From Actinomycetota bacterium (GTDB lineage: Bacteria; Actinomycetota; Actinomycetes; Nanopelagicales; Nanopelagicaceae), in contig WLMP01000001.1 in assembly GCA_009700155.1 (NCBI GenBank), positions 1-30,151 of the forward strand: a stretch of 30,151 bases of DNA, written 5' to 3'. Made by a program: the position numbers and the translations under genes. Shown in pieces: positions 16,385-24,910 of this stretch. Positions within the stretch are counted from its first letter, which is position 1. Each line of letters opens with the position of its first letter. The notes beneath the pieces are model-generated. The model saw only the letters and a list, made by a program, of their open reading frames with translations. It was not told where the DNA came from and ran no database searches.

Positions 16385-16858
16385 TTAACTTAAGAAATCT
16401 TCTGGATTTATCTGGTCCAAAAACTCCTTGAACCGTTCAACCTCATCCTCGGATTGATCGGGAATCTCAATACCTGCTGCCTCAAGCAGTTCATCGCTAG
16501 CCAGTATGGGAACCCCAATTCGAAGGGCTAAAGCAATGGCATCACTTGGACGAGCTGATATTGCAGGACCATCTTGAAAGTTTAATTGGGCATAGAAGAT
16601 TCCATCTTTAATCTCAGTTAGATAGACGGTGTTTAACTTAGCACCAAGTTGTCCTAGAACTTCTTTAAAAAGGTCATGGGTTAGCGGCCTTGGTGGCACC
16701 ACTTCTTGTTGGGCAAATGCAATTGCAGTTGCTTCAACTGCCCCTAACCAAATTGGTAGGTATCGCACCCCATCTAATTCTTTTAACAAAACTATTGGTT
16801 GATTAGATGGCATTTCAACTCGAACGCCCATTACCTCAACAGGATGATATTTACTCAT
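16385..16858 (-). CDS. Bifunctional nuclease (BFN/DUF151) domain protein
   Basis: This 157-aa protein consists mainly of the BFN domain. Characteristic segments are VEVMGVRVEMPSNQPIVLL near the N-terminus, YLPIWLGAVEATAIAFAQQ, and SARPSDAIALALRIGVPI (about 100-118), followed by an acidic tail. It corresponds to M. tuberculosis Rv1829. Plant members were described as dual RNase/DNase enzymes, but the bacterial role is unclear. It lies 17 bases after ftsR, on the same transcript by spacing. The upstream partner genes are regulators (FtsR, GarA), so a regulatory or signalling role is as possible as a nuclease one. Confidence 0.85.
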   Translation of the reverse strand: MSKYHPVEVMGVRVEMPSNQPIVLLKELDGVRYLPIWLGAVEATAIAFAQQEVVPPRPLTHDLFKEVLGQLGAKLNTVYLTEIKDGIFYAQLNFQDGPAISARPSDAIALALRIGVPILASDELLEAAGIEIPDQSEDEVERFKEFLDQINPEDFLS

Positions 16859-16875
16859 TTATGAAATTAAAAATA

Positions 16876-17589
16876 TTATTTGGTTCGGTGCAATCCAGCA
16901 CGAACTAGTGAAGCGTGTAGGCGAATCGATAGTGAAGCTAGCTCTTTTTCTACCTCTTCTGCCCTAGCGATTGCCTCTGAACCTTTTTGTCTAAGCAATG
17001 GCGTTGTTACTTGTTCAACTAAACCAATTTCGCGATCAGCTGCGGTCTTGAATGCTCGAAGATGTCTTGCGCCGATACCAAATGCTGAAATTTCTGCAAC
17101 AGCTTTGGCTACTGCAAGTGCATCACTATCGTAATGACGGCCGCGAATTGAAATTAGCCCATAGGATTCAATCTCGGCTAGTTGTTCATCACTTAAATTT
17201 GATGCAGATATTAATTCAGCACGAGTTAAGCGAAGGTCGTTATTGCTAGCAAATTGATCTGAGGTCAATACACCATCTTGAGCGGCTAATCTTGGAGTTG
17301 CAACAGCGCCAATTGTCTTTGCTGGCACCAAACCACGATCCATTGCATCTAAATTATCTTTAATGACTTTTAATGGCAGGTACTGATCACGCTGTGCTAG
17401 TAAGACAAAGCGCAACCTTTCTAGATCATTATTAGTAAATTTACGATAACCGCTTGGTGTTCGCTGTGGCTCGATTAATCCCTCAGACTCAAGAAATCTA
17501 ATCTTAGAGATAGTTATGTCGCTAAACTCTGCCTTTAACTTGGATAGAACTTCACCAATGCTTAAGTATGCTCTTGCTGGAACGGCCAT
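16876..17589 (-). CDS. ftsR: MerR-family regulator FtsR
   Basis: FtsR (Cg1631 in Corynebacterium, Rv1828 in M. tuberculosis) activates the cell-division gene ftsZ in corynebacteria. The 237-aa protein has an N-terminal MerR winged helix (LSIGEVLSKLKAEFSDITIS, RFLESEGLIEPQRTPSGYRKF at about 9-52), a linker helix, and a second winged-helix-like domain in the C-terminal half (about 125-180), as known for Rv1828. The start codon directly abuts the garA stop (TAA then ATG), so the two are surely co-transcribed. The gene order garA-ftsR-BFN-MerR is the conserved actinobacterial one. Direct targets cannot be told from this window. Confidence 0.88.
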   Translation of the reverse strand: MAVPARAYLSIGEVLSKLKAEFSDITISKIRFLESEGLIEPQRTPSGYRKFTNNDLERLRFVLLAQRDQYLPLKVIKDNLDAMDRGLVPAKTIGAVATPRLAAQDGVLTSDQFASNNDLRLTRAELISASNLSDEQLAEIESYGLISIRGRHYDSDALAVAKAVAEISAFGIGARHLRAFKTAADREIGLVEQVTTPLLRQKGSEAIARAEEVEKELASLSIRLHASLVRAGLHRTK

Positions 17590-18033
17590 TTACTTACCAC
17601 CAATAAATAATGTTAAGTGGTACTTGCCTACTTGAATCTCATCCCCATTACTTATCTTTGAGTCTCGAACTGACACTGCATTCAAATAAGTACCATTTAA
17701 ACTGCCAAGATCCTTTACAGAGTATCCATCAGATGACTTAGAAATTATTGCGTGCGAGCGTGAAACCGTGATGTCATCCAAACAAATTTCATTATTTATA
17801 TCTCGGCCGATTTTCGTCTCAGATGCATCCAGTAGATATCTGCCACCAACTCCAGCACCTTTTAGCACTAGCAATATTCCAACTCCAGATGAAAGTGCGT
17901 TAACTACATCTTGTTGCTCTGCTGAAAGTGATTTATATAGTTCTTCCGCAGCAATACTTCCTGGAATAGCTCTTAATTGACGTAAATTTAAGGTGGAGGT
18001 TAAATCATTGGGAGGTGTTACTTTATCTGCCAC
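17590..18033 (-). CDS. garA: FHA-domain regulator GarA/OdhI
   Basis: GarA/OdhI binds and inhibits 2-oxoglutarate dehydrogenase and also controls glutamate enzymes; phosphorylation of its N-terminal Thr by Ser/Thr kinases turns it off. The 147-aa protein has a C-terminal FHA domain (about 58-143) with the phosphothreonine-binding residues in KIGRD, SRSHA and GSLNGTY. The N-terminal segment reads DLTSTL (residues 10-15), where the M. tuberculosis protein has ETTSVF, so one Thr of the usual pair is replaced by Leu. The start is GTG with a strong GGAGGAG seven bases upstream. A TATAGT box (18060-18065 on -) could serve as a promoter, though gcvH is only 62 bases upstream. Confidence 0.88.
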   Translation of the reverse strand: MADKVTPPNDLTSTLNLRQLRAIPGSIAAEELYKSLSAEQQDVVNALSSGVGILLVLKGAGVGGRYLLDASETKIGRDINNEICLDDITVSRSHAIISKSSDGYSVKDLGSLNGTYLNAVSVRDSKISNGDEIQVGKYHLTLFIGGK

Positions 18034-18083
18034 TTATGCTCCTCCATGAGTTAAGTTAAACTATAGGCTGACACTATTGCTTA

Positions 18084-18105
18084 GACCGCATTGGGTCAAG
18101 CGGTC
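18084..18105 (-). other. Stable hairpin overlapping the gcvH stop codon
   Basis: GACCGC pairs with GCGGTC, and an inner TTG pairs with CAA around a 3-base loop with one bulged base, giving nine base pairs. The hairpin includes the gcvH stop. It is not followed by a U-run on the transcribed strand, so it is not a standard intrinsic terminator. It could protect the gcvH 3' end, attenuate readthrough to garA, or mark an RNA processing point. Function is inferred from position only. Confidence 0.4.
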
Positions 18106-18482
18106 AATTTTTGGTAATCCTGGGCCGAAAGTAGTGTTTCTGATAAAGCCGTCCCAGCAATCTCTATCTCTGCAATCCACCCTTGACCATAAGGGTCTGA
18201 GTTAATAACTTCTGGATTTGAATCTAATTTTTCATTTATTACAACAATTGTTCCAGAGATAGGCGCATAAATTTCAGATACGCTCTTAGTAGATTCAACC
18301 TCACCACATACAGAGTTTGCCGCAACAACTGAGGCAACTTTAGGAAGCTGTATGTAAACAATATCGCCAAGTGCTGATTGGGCGTAATCAGTGATACCAA
18401 TTCTAAATCTATTTGGCGCAATCTCTTCAACCCACTCATGCTCTTTTGTGTAGCGAAGATTATCTGGAACCTTTGACATCAC
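18096..18482 (-). CDS. gcvH: Glycine cleavage system H protein
   Basis: GcvH carries the lipoyl arm that shuttles the aminomethyl group from GcvP to GcvT and the reduced lipoate to Lpd. The 128-aa protein is full length, starts with PDNLRYTKEHEWVE and has the lipoylated Lys66 in VESTKSVSEIY. The start is GTG at 18482 or the ATG at 18479; the preceding GGGGAG is formed partly by the pgsA stop (TAGGGGAG). It is 4 bases from pgsA and so is in the same transcript. No glycine riboswitch can fit upstream. A hairpin covers its stop. Confidence 0.95.
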   Translation of the reverse strand: MMSKVPDNLRYTKEHEWVEEIAPNRFRIGITDYAQSALGDIVYIQLPKVASVVAANSVCGEVESTKSVSEIYAPISGTIVVINEKLDSNPEVINSDPYGQGWIAEIEIAGTALSETLLSAQDYQKLTA

Positions 18483-18486
18483 TCCC

Positions 18487-19026
18487 CTATCTAAAAGTCT
18501 TTACAGCTTTAATAAGATACTGAAAACCTGTGTAGAAGTATAGTGTTACTCCCCAAATTGCAAATGCCCAACCGGCAATATAAGCGGCTTCGCCGATAGC
18601 GCTAACCTCAGTTAGCAGCAGTAATGGGAAGGCATAGAGCAAATTAAATGTGGCTGCTTTGCCAAGAAATGAGACCTCGAGGTATCCATACCCTTTAATC
18701 TTCTGATACAAAATAACAATGGCCAATACAAGATCTCGAACAATAATCGATATAACTAACTCCCACGGCAGGTAATCTTTGCTTGCAAGAGCCAGGATTA
18801 CTGCTGTGATGTATAGCCGATCTACAACTGGATCAAATTTTGCTCCAAACTCAGTTGTTTGATTTAAAGCTCGAGCAATTTTGCCATCTAAATAGTCAGT
18901 TGCCCCACCTATGGCAATTACAGCGAATGCAAAAATAGGTTGATCGGCTACCAATAAAAGGTATAAAAATGCTGGTACCCCCAGAGCTCTGAGCAAGGTA
19001 AGCGCATTTGGAATATTAAGCATCAT
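18487..19026 (-). CDS. pgsA: CDP-alcohol phosphatidyltransferase (PgsA-like)
   Basis: This 179-aa integral membrane enzyme of the CDP-alcohol phosphatidyltransferase family swaps CMP for an alcohol on CDP-diacylglycerol. The family motif D-x2-D-G-x2-A-R-x8-G-x3-D-x3-D is complete, with Asp44, Asp47, Asp65 and Asp69, in about five or six hydrophobic segments. Position next to gcvH matches M. tuberculosis pgsA2 (Rv1822). The alcohol acceptor (glycerol 3-phosphate or another) cannot be fixed from sequence. Two adjacent ATG codons (19026, 19023) overlap the end of cmk-der by up to 11 bases. The small genes that separate pgsA2 and gcvH in mycobacteria (Rv1823-Rv1825) are missing here. Confidence 0.87.
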   Translation of the reverse strand: MMLNIPNALTLLRALGVPAFLYLLLVADQPIFAFAVIAIGGATDYLDGKIARALNQTTEFGAKFDPVVDRLYITAVILALASKDYLPWELVISIIVRDLVLAIVILYQKIKGYGYLEVSFLGKAATFNLLYAFPLLLLTEVSAIGEAAYIAGWAFAIWGVTLYFYTGFQYLIKAVKTFR

Positions 19027-20986
19027 CTCTTTCCTTAAGCTTTACAGCCACCTCAACTGGTGTGCCGATAAATCCGAAATCCTCTCTTAGCCTTCGCTCG
19101 ATGAATCTGCGGTAGGCATTTTCTAGGAAGCCCGTTGCAAAGATTACAAACTTAGGTGGGCAAGTTCCGGCTTGGGTAGCAAACTTAATCTTAGGTTGCT
19201 TTCCAGATCTAACTGGTGGTGGATTTGCACCAACAAGCTCGCCCAGGAATGCATTTAACTTTGCAGTTGGGATTCGTTTCTCCCAACTAGCAAGAGCAGT
19301 CCGAAGAGCTGGAGCTAAACGGTCACGGTGCCAGCCCGTCTTTGCCGACAAATTAACCCGTTGAGCCCATGGGTATCTTTCAAGCTGACGTTCAATTTCC
19401 TTATCTAGTACCAGCTGACGTTCTTCATCTACTAAATCCCACTTATTCATTACTACAACAATCGCTTTACCTGCTTCATCAGCCATACTGACAATTCTTA
19501 TATCCTGTTCAGTCAAAATCTGCGAAGCATCAAATATCACCAGTGCAACCTCTGCTCGCTCCAACGCAATCTGTGTTCTTAGTGAAGCGTAATAATCAGT
19601 TCCACTTGCTTGATGTGCTCTTCTTCTTATGCCAGCTGTGTCGATAAATCTCCAAGTTGATCCACCAAACTCAATAAGTTCATCAACAGCATCTCTTGTT
19701 GTCCCTTCAGCATCATCTACTAATGATCTTGCTGAGCCTGCAAGGATATTAAGTAAACTTGATTTACCAACATTTGGTCGACCAACTAAAGCTACTCGCC
19801 TAAATCCATCATCTACTTGCTGGGTGCCAACCTCTGGCATCTGCTGAATTAATAAATCTAGTAAATCTCCACTACCTCTTCCATGCAATGCCGAAACAAA
19901 TCGTGGCTCACCTAAGCCTAAGTTCCAAAGAGCATATCCATCAGATTCGTCTTCGGCATTGTCAATTTTGTTTGCAACTAATAAAACTTTCTTCCCACTT
20001 TTACGTAGTAAATTAACAAGTGACTCATCTTCATCTAACGCTCCCACCTGAGCATCTATTACAAACATAACCAAATCTGCTTCAGCAATAGCCGCTTCAG
20101 CTCCTGCGGTAATTTTTTCAGAGATTCCCTCAGGTTTGACTTCCCAACCACCGGTATCAATTAAGAAAAATCTTCTGCCATTCCACTCTGCTTCATACTT
20201 AACTCGATCTCTGGTGACACCAGGTGTATCTTCAACTATTGCCTCTCGCCTGCCGATCATTCGATTTACTAAGGTTGACTTACCAACATTTGGTCTACCG
20301 ATAACTGCAACTGTTGGTAGACCTAATAAGTTTCGCTGTTTAAGCCATTTCCAAATCTGATCAGTAACTTCATCCAGTGTTAAACGAGTCGAATCAATTA
20401 CTGCAGCATCATCTGCTTGCGCAAGCGGTGAAACAGTTCGATTTGAGTCGATTTCATCGCGGCTAGCCAATGATTTTTCAACGACTTCAGACTTAACCGG
20501 TTCAGACATTTCACCCTCGCGCCGTTTTACTCTGGCGTTAATATCAGCATGCAAATAAATTTTCAATTGGGCATTTGGAACTACAACTGTTGCGATATCT
20601 CTTCCTTCAACCACAATCCCAATCGGTGCTTCACTTATGTATTTACGCTGTATGTCTAAAAGAACTTTTCTTACCCCAGGCATTGCACTTATTTGACTGA
20701 CATGATCATTAATTCGTTGCAGTCGTATCTCATTAGATACATCATTACCATTTAAAAATACTTGTGGCTTTGCTGGATCGGTTAAAAAAGATATTTCATT
20801 TTGTTGAAGCAATGAGAGCAAATTTTCTTCATCAGATACTTTATTCTCAAGTGCAAGTAAAGTTACCGCCCGATATAAAGCTCCGGTATCTAAGTAACTC
20901 CAGTTTGCTCGAAGTGCAATAGCTTTGGCAGTTGAGGATTTGCCTGAACCACTTGGCCCATCAATTGCTAACACTAAGGCAGACAT
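19016..20986 (-). CDS. cmk-der: Bifunctional cytidylate kinase / ribosome-assembly GTPase Der
   Basis: One 656-aa reading frame encodes two enzymes. Residues 1 to about 215 are cytidylate kinase (P-loop GPSGSGKS at 10-17, [22 protein letters not shown]), which makes CDP from CMP. Residues about 222-656 are Der, a tandem GTPase needed for 50S subunit assembly: GRPNVGKS at 230-237, DTPG, NKID near 339-342, then GRPNVGKS at 402-409, DTAGIRRR at 449-456, NKWD at 514-517, and a C-terminal KH-like domain. There is no stop or frameshift at the junction. Fused Cmk-Der proteins are known in other actinobacteria, while mycobacteria have two adjacent genes. Confidence 0.95.
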   Translation of the reverse strand: MSALVLAIDGPSGSGKSSTAKAIALRANWSYLDTGALYRAVTLLALENKVSDEENLLSLLQQNEISFLTDPAKPQVFLNGNDVSNEIRLQRINDHVSQISAMPGVRKVLLDIQRKYISEAPIGIVVEGRDIATVVVPNAQLKIYLHADINARVKRREGEMSEPVKSEVVEKSLASRDEIDSNRTVSPLAQADDAAVIDSTRLTLDEVTDQIWKWLKQRNLLGLPTVAVIGRPNVGKSTLVNRMIGRREAIVEDTPGVTRDRVKYEAEWNGRRFFLIDTGGWEVKPEGISEKITAGAEAAIAEADLVMFVIDAQVGALDEDESLVNLLRKSGKKVLLVANKIDNAEDESDGYALWNLGLGEPRFVSALHGRGSGDLLDLLIQQMPEVGTQQVDDGFRRVALVGRPNVGKSSLLNILAGSARSLVDDAEGTTRDAVDELIEFGGSTWRFIDTAGIRRRAHQASGTDYYASLRTQIALERAEVALVIFDASQILTEQDIRIVSMADEAGKAIVVVMNKWDLVDEERQLVLDKEIERQLERYPWAQRVNLSAKTGWHRDRLAPALRTALASWEKRIPTAKLNAFLGELVGANPPPVRSGKQPKIKFATQAGTCPPKFVIFATGFLENAYRRFIERRLREDFGFIGTPVEVAVKLKERDDA

Positions 20987-21017
20987 GCGAGCAGTCTATC
21001 TTTAGTAGTAAATATAT

Positions 21018-22079
21018 TTATCGATTTTTTGCAGGATGGACCTTAAAACCCTGCTTGTTCATGTGATCTGCAAGCTTTTCACAATCACTTTCAGATAGAG
21101 CCAAGGTTATTAATCCTGTCTCTTGGCCAGGTGAATGCTCAATACTTAAATCCTCCACGTTGACTGCTGCCTTTGTACATTCATTAAAAATTCGAGCCAA
21201 TTCACCGGGCTTATCATCAATAACAATTGGAAGATAAGAGTAATTACGCTCTCGAGCGCCATGCTTTCCAGGAATCTTATTTTTACCATTCACGCCAGAG
21301 TTAAGAAACTTGAATAGATCAGCCTTATTCGCATTATCTAAACTTTTATTCAATTCTGTTAACTGGTCAATGATTTGGCTAAGTGCTGGCTTAATTGCAC
21401 TTCTATTTTGAATTAAGATCTCACTCCATAACAGTGGATCTGATTGGGCAAGTCTTGTTACATCTCTTAAACCCTGCCCTGCAATATTCAAATTTTCTTC
21501 AGAAACATCAAGTAATTGCATCGCTAAAGCTGAGCTTAAAATTTGCGGCAAGTGGGAAATTTTGGCTACGACTAGATCATGCTCTTGTGGTGTTAACCAG
21601 TAGGCAGTTGCACCACAAATTTTGATCAATTGATCTGCAATTGATAAGGCATCTGAACTAGATTGCGCGCTTTTAATTGCAACCCAAGCTCTTCCTTGAA
21701 ACAGATCAGCTCTTGCACCCTCTGCTCCGGCAATCTCCCGACCAGCCATTGGGTGTAATGAAACAAAATTTGCGGCATTATCTGATAATTTTTCAACCTT
21801 AAGTAGAAGATCAGACTTTACGCTAGCAATATCGCAAACTATTGATGTCGGATTGCTATTTAGCTGTTCTAAAACAACACTTTCATTTTGTGCTAGCGGT
21901 ACTGCAATTAAAATCAAATCAGGATGAGTAATTGGACTGCCCTTAACTAAGTCATTACTAATTCTTTGCGCATGGGCATCGGTATCAACCATTTCAACTG
22001 CGACTGATGAAGATTTAAGTGCTAAGCCAATCGATGTTCCAATTAGACCTGCGCCAACTATGCGTACGGATCCGATCAT
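21018..22079 (-). CDS. tyrA: Prephenate dehydrogenase with C-terminal ACT domain
   Basis: TyrA oxidatively decarboxylates prephenate to 4-hydroxyphenylpyruvate on the way to tyrosine. The ~353-aa protein has an N-terminal NAD(P)-binding Rossmann fold (VGAGLIGTSIG), the prephenate-site segment SLHPMAGRE with its His and Arg, a helical dimerisation domain, and a C-terminal ACT domain (about 278-350, YLPIVIDDKPGELARIF), which suggests amino-acid feedback control. ATG 22079 is preceded by an in-frame GTG at 22082; either could start. It directly follows aroH, which supplies prephenate, so the two form a tyrosine/phenylalanine unit. Confidence 0.93.
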   Translation of the reverse strand: MIGSVRIVGAGLIGTSIGLALKSSSVAVEMVDTDAHAQRISNDLVKGSPITHPDLILIAVPLAQNESVVLEQLNSNPTSIVCDIASVKSDLLLKVEKLSDNAANFVSLHPMAGREIAGAEGARADLFQGRAWVAIKSAQSSSDALSIADQLIKICGATAYWLTPQEHDLVVAKISHLPQILSSALAMQLLDVSEENLNIAGQGLRDVTRLAQSDPLLWSEILIQNRSAIKPALSQIIDQLTELNKSLDNANKADLFKFLNSGVNGKNKIPGKHGARERNYSYLPIVIDDKPGELARIFNECTKAAVNVEDLSIEHSPGQETGLITLALSESDCEKLADHMNKQGFKVHPAKNR

Positions 22080-22083
22080 CACT

Positions 22084-22446
22084 CTATTGTGCTAGATCTT
22101 TGCGCAAAACCGCAGCGCCTTTAAGGTAAATATGCTTAACATCTGATAACTCTGCATCCAGATTCGCATGCATCATTACCCTAACCACCCTAGGCAGTGC
22201 TCCAGTGACATCTATTTCAACTGAGCACAAAAGCGGAACTGACCCTAAACCAATCTTTCTAGCTGCAGCTGCTGGAAAATCACTTTTTAGATCCTGGGTA
22301 GCGGTAAGAATGACTGAGATCAAATCCGCCTTGGAAAGGTTATTTGCTTCAAGCATCTGGGTCAGTAGATCCCCGACACAATGCTCCATCTCTTGAGCAG
22401 TATCTTGCTCAAGCTGGGTTGCTCCCCTAATAGCCCTAACTCTCAT
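22084..22446 (-). CDS. aroH: Monofunctional chorismate mutase, AroH class
   Basis: AroH rearranges chorismate to prephenate. The 120-aa protein is of the trimeric Bacillus subtilis type rather than the common all-helical AroQ type. The active-site residues known from that enzyme are present at equivalent positions: Arg7 in AIRGAT, Cys74 and Glu77 in CSVEIDVTG, Arg89 in RVVRVMM and Tyr107 in HIYLKGA. The start is ATG at 22446; the upstream 245-bp AT-rich gap must carry its promoter. TyrA follows after a single base, so the pair is co-expressed. Confidence 0.93.
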   Translation of the reverse strand: MRVRAIRGATQLEQDTAQEMEHCVGDLLTQMLEANNLSKADLISVILTATQDLKSDFPAAAARKIGLGSVPLLCSVEIDVTGALPRVVRVMMHANLDAELSDVKHIYLKGAAVLRKDLAQ

Positions 22447-22691
22447 TTAGTAATAGTACCGAGAAGGGCTGCAAAGGCGATTAAGGTTTAAGTAATAAAT
22501 ATAGATGTCGCTTTATAGAGAAATATTTAATACAAATGTTGATAAAGCAATTTAAGGTTTTTCGTTTCCAGCCCCAAAAAACAATAAAGCGACAAAACGA
22601 CCTAAATTTGAGTACAAATTTGTCGATAAATGGTTAATAAATAATAGAACAAATATAGATAAATAGATAAAAAGCTATTTATATTGTCGTT
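22447..22691. repeat. AT-rich intergenic region with repeated TGTCG-type motifs and hairpins
   Basis: This is the longest gap in the window and is strongly AT-rich. TGTCGCTTTAT (22506-22516) has a perfect 11-base inverted copy ATAAAGCGACA (22584-22594) and a 10/11 direct copy TGTCGTTTTAT (22685-22695, reaching into the rluB stop). A further TGTCG is at 22621, and a partial ATAAAGC at 22542. Two hairpins can be drawn: CGAC-(CT)-AAATTTG-AGTA-CAAATTT-GTCG at 22598-22625, and ATAAATAG/CTATTTAT at 22659-22682. No gene is visible. The region presumably ends the rluB transcript and starts aroH; the repeats could be operator sites or a small mobile or structured element. Confidence 0.55.
22659..22682 (-). 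terminator. Possible weak terminator hairpin after rluB
   Basis: An 8-bp perfect inverted repeat (ATAAATAG / CTATTTAT, 8-base loop) lies 10-33 bases past the rluB stop. On the transcribed strand an AU-rich stretch follows, but not a clean U-run, and the stem is only A-U rich. It may end transcription or only stabilise the 3' end. Confidence 0.3.
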
Positions 22692-23426
22692 TTATGTGTT
22701 TAACTTTAAAAGGTTAAATAGATTAGTCATTTCTTGTGAATTCAAGACTCTGTGTCGACCGGGCTTCATATCCCCTAGAGAGATCGGACCAAAATCTAAA
22801 CGGATCAGACGTAACACCTTCAGTCCAAGGGACTCTATAAGTCTTCTGATTATGTGATACCTACCCTCGTGAATGGTTATCTCTACCCAGTGGTGATTGC
22901 GGCTAACCGCCCTGGCATGAATAACCTTTACCGCCCTGGCCAACCCATCCTCTAGCCGGACCCCTTGCAGAAGCTGATCAGAGAGCTGCTTATTAAACTC
23001 CCCTTCGATCTCCACTAGGTAGCGCTTTTCCAATCCATAGGATGGATGAGTAGCCCGGTGGGCCAATTCGCCATCATTAGTTAGAAGTATTAAACCTTCT
23101 GAATCCTTATCTAAACGACCAACATGGTAAAGCCGATCCTTTCGATCCTTAAAAAAATCGCCCAGATTACTTCTGCCCTCTGGATCTGACATGGTAGAAA
23201 TTACGCCTGCTGGTTTATGAAAGGCTAGGTAAGTCTTAGACTTACTAATAGATAAACTCTCACCATCAACTTTAATGTCACAGATTTCCGGATCAAACTT
23301 ATTTCCAAGTTCAGTAATGACTTCACCGTCAACACTTACACGGCCTTCGAGAATTAATTGATCAGCAGCTCGCCTGCTAGCAATGCCTGCGTCGGCAATA
23401 ATCTTATTTAATCTAGTTTGAGCCAC
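22692..23426 (-). CDS. rluB: Ribosomal large-subunit pseudouridine synthase RluB-type
   Basis: This RsuA/RluB-family enzyme converts a uridine in 23S rRNA to pseudouridine. The 244-aa protein has an N-terminal S4 RNA-binding domain (about 3-60, LNKIIADAGIASRRAADQLI) and a catalytic domain with Asp106 in GRLDKDSEGLILLTND. The start is GTG at 23426; the ATG just upstream is out of frame. The scpA-scpB-rluB order is conserved in actinobacteria and many firmicutes. A TAGAGT box five bases before the GTG could drive a leaderless transcript, but rluB may simply be read with scpB, 52 bases upstream. Confidence 0.92.
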   Translation of the reverse strand: MAQTRLNKIIADAGIASRRAADQLILEGRVSVDGEVITELGNKFDPEICDIKVDGESLSISKSKTYLAFHKPAGVISTMSDPEGRSNLGDFFKDRKDRLYHVGRLDKDSEGLILLTNDGELAHRATHPSYGLEKRYLVEIEGEFNKQLSDQLLQGVRLEDGLARAVKVIHARAVSRNHHWVEITIHEGRYHIIRRLIESLGLKVLRLIRLDFGPISLGDMKPGRHRVLNSQEMTNLFNLLKLNT

Positions 23427-23478
23427 GCATAACTCTAGCGTGAATTAAGAACGATCAAAAATGAAGAGTTAGGTGAGA

Positions 23479-24036
23479 TTAATCAGTCAGAGTTGATAGC
23501 AACTCATCTAAGCCATCAATGTCAGGTAGGAATGGTGCTAAGGCCGGAAGATCTGCAATTGAATTTAGCCCAAGTTTTTCAAGAAAAAACGAGGTGGTTT
23601 GGTATAAAACTGCGCCAGATTCTCCCTCTATGCCCGCCTCTTCGACTAATCCCCGGTTAACTAGCGTTTTCATTACCGCCTCTACGTTAACCCCTCTAAT
23701 GGCTGATACTCGCGCTCTGGAAACTGGCTGCCGGTATGCGATAACAGATAAAGTTTCTAAAGCTGCTTGGGTAAGGCGAGCCTGTTGACCATCCAAAACA
23801 AACTTTTCCACCAAAGCTGACATATCAGGGTGGCTGTAGTATCGCCATCCTCCTGAGACTTGGCGCAATTCAAATCCACGTTGTTCCTGCTCGTACTTGG
23901 CAGCAAGTGCTGTTAAGGCCGCGGTTATTGCCTCTGTTGGAGTCTCGATAATTTGCGCTAAAACAAGCTCAGAAACTGGCTCATCAACCACCATAAGTAT
24001 CGCTTCTAAGCTACGTTGAAGTTCAACTTCAGACAT
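23479..24036 (-). CDS. scpB: Segregation and condensation protein B
   Basis: ScpB dimers are the winged-helix kite subunits that, with ScpA and SMC, form the bacterial condensin organising chromosomes. The 185-aa protein (from ATG 24036) shows the two winged-helix domains (EVELQRSLEAILMVVDEPVS and TQAALETLSVIAYRQPVSRA, IRGVNVEAVMKTLVNRGLVEE). I prefer the ATG at 24036, which overlaps the scpA stop by 8 bases, over an upstream in-frame ATG at 24048 because family members begin close to the first helix. SMC itself is not in the window. Confidence 0.93.
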   Translation of the reverse strand: MSEVELQRSLEAILMVVDEPVSELVLAQIIETPTEAITAALTALAAKYEQEQRGFELRQVSGGWRYYSHPDMSALVEKFVLDGQQARLTQAALETLSVIAYRQPVSRARVSAIRGVNVEAVMKTLVNRGLVEEAGIEGESGAVLYQTTSFFLEKLGLNSIADLPALAPFLPDIDGLDELLSTLTD

Positions 24037-24904
24037 TATCGGCCTCATCTACTAGTTGTGGTGGAGAATCAAACTCATCACTGACAGTTACTTCTCCTTC
24101 AGCGCTACCTACCCAGGTTATCTGCAGCTCTCCTAGTGAGACAACTTGCTCAAACCTTACGACCCCTTCACGATATAACTCAAGCAAGGACAAGAAACGA
24201 GCGATAATAACCAAGGTCGACCCTGCATCTGCGATTAAGGCTCGAAATGTAACTCGCCCACCCCTTCGAAGTTGCTCCACAACTTTTGCCGCCTGCTCGG
24301 CTACGCTTACTAAAGGTCGGTGTAGGTGGTCGATGCTAAATGCAGGTGTTGTCTTCGGGGTTAGTACCCTGTTGGCAATAGCAGCAAAGCGTTGTGCACC
24401 AACCCCGATTAGTACTTCAGGAAGTAATTGTGCGAAATGTGGTTCAAGGGCCACAGTCCTGGCAAAGGATTTCTCTTCTCGCTCAATGCGTTCTGAAAAT
24501 ATTGAAGCGATTTCTTTAAATGCCCGATATTGCAAAAGCCGGGCAAAGAGCAGATCACGAGCTTCAAGTAGTGCTAGATCAGCTTCATCATCTACCTCCC
24601 CAGATGGTAGAAGTTTTGCTGCTTTAAGATCTAACAAGGTTGCAGCTACTACTAGAAATTCTGTGGTTTTATCTAAATCCCAGCCATTTTCACTGTTTTC
24701 TAGCTGTTTTATATATGAAATGAACTCATCGGTGACGGTTCCAAGTGCCACCTCGGTGATATCCATCTTATGTCTTGAGATAAGTTGCAAGAGCAAATCA
24801 AAGGGACCATCAAAATTCTCTAAGTGCAAGGAGAATCCAGCCACCCTGCCATCTGTGATCGATGGTGCAGCTGCTACTGGCGTTGGAAAAATTTCTTGCG
24901 ACAT
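24029..24904 (-). CDS. scpA: Segregation and condensation protein A
   Basis: ScpA is the kleisin that bridges the SMC heads in bacterial condensin. The ~291-aa protein contains FSLHLENFDGPFDLLLQLISRHKMDI, the signature N-terminal segment, then a helical middle and a C-terminal winged helix (VTFRALIADAGSTLVIIARFLSLLELYREGVVRF). I choose ATG 24904 because TATCTT lies exactly 6 bases upstream, fitting a leaderless actinobacterial start. A longer frame from 24949 would run into the promoter shared with the divergent parA. It is coupled to scpB by an 8-base overlap. Confidence 0.9.
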   Translation of the reverse strand: MSQEIFPTPVAAAPSITDGRVAGFSLHLENFDGPFDLLLQLISRHKMDITEVALGTVTDEFISYIKQLENSENGWDLDKTTEFLVVAATLLDLKAAKLLPSGEVDDEADLALLEARDLLFARLLQYRAFKEIASIFSERIEREEKSFARTVALEPHFAQLLPEVLIGVGAQRFAAIANRVLTPKTTPAFSIDHLHRPLVSVAEQAAKVVEQLRRGGRVTFRALIADAGSTLVIIARFLSLLELYREGVVRFEQVVSLGELQITWVGSAEGEVTVSDEFDSPPQLVDEADNV

Positions 24905-24910
24905 GCGCAC

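Noticed and set aside
22506..22594. MITE insertion bounded by the 11-base inverted repeats
   Set aside because: No target-site duplication is visible at the ends, so it is kept only as a possibility in the repeat finding.
22447..22691. T-box or leader-peptide attenuator for aroH
   Set aside because: No T-box core sequence and no Tyr/Phe-rich leader frame next to a terminator hairpin could be found; only repeats and AT-rich hairpins are visible.
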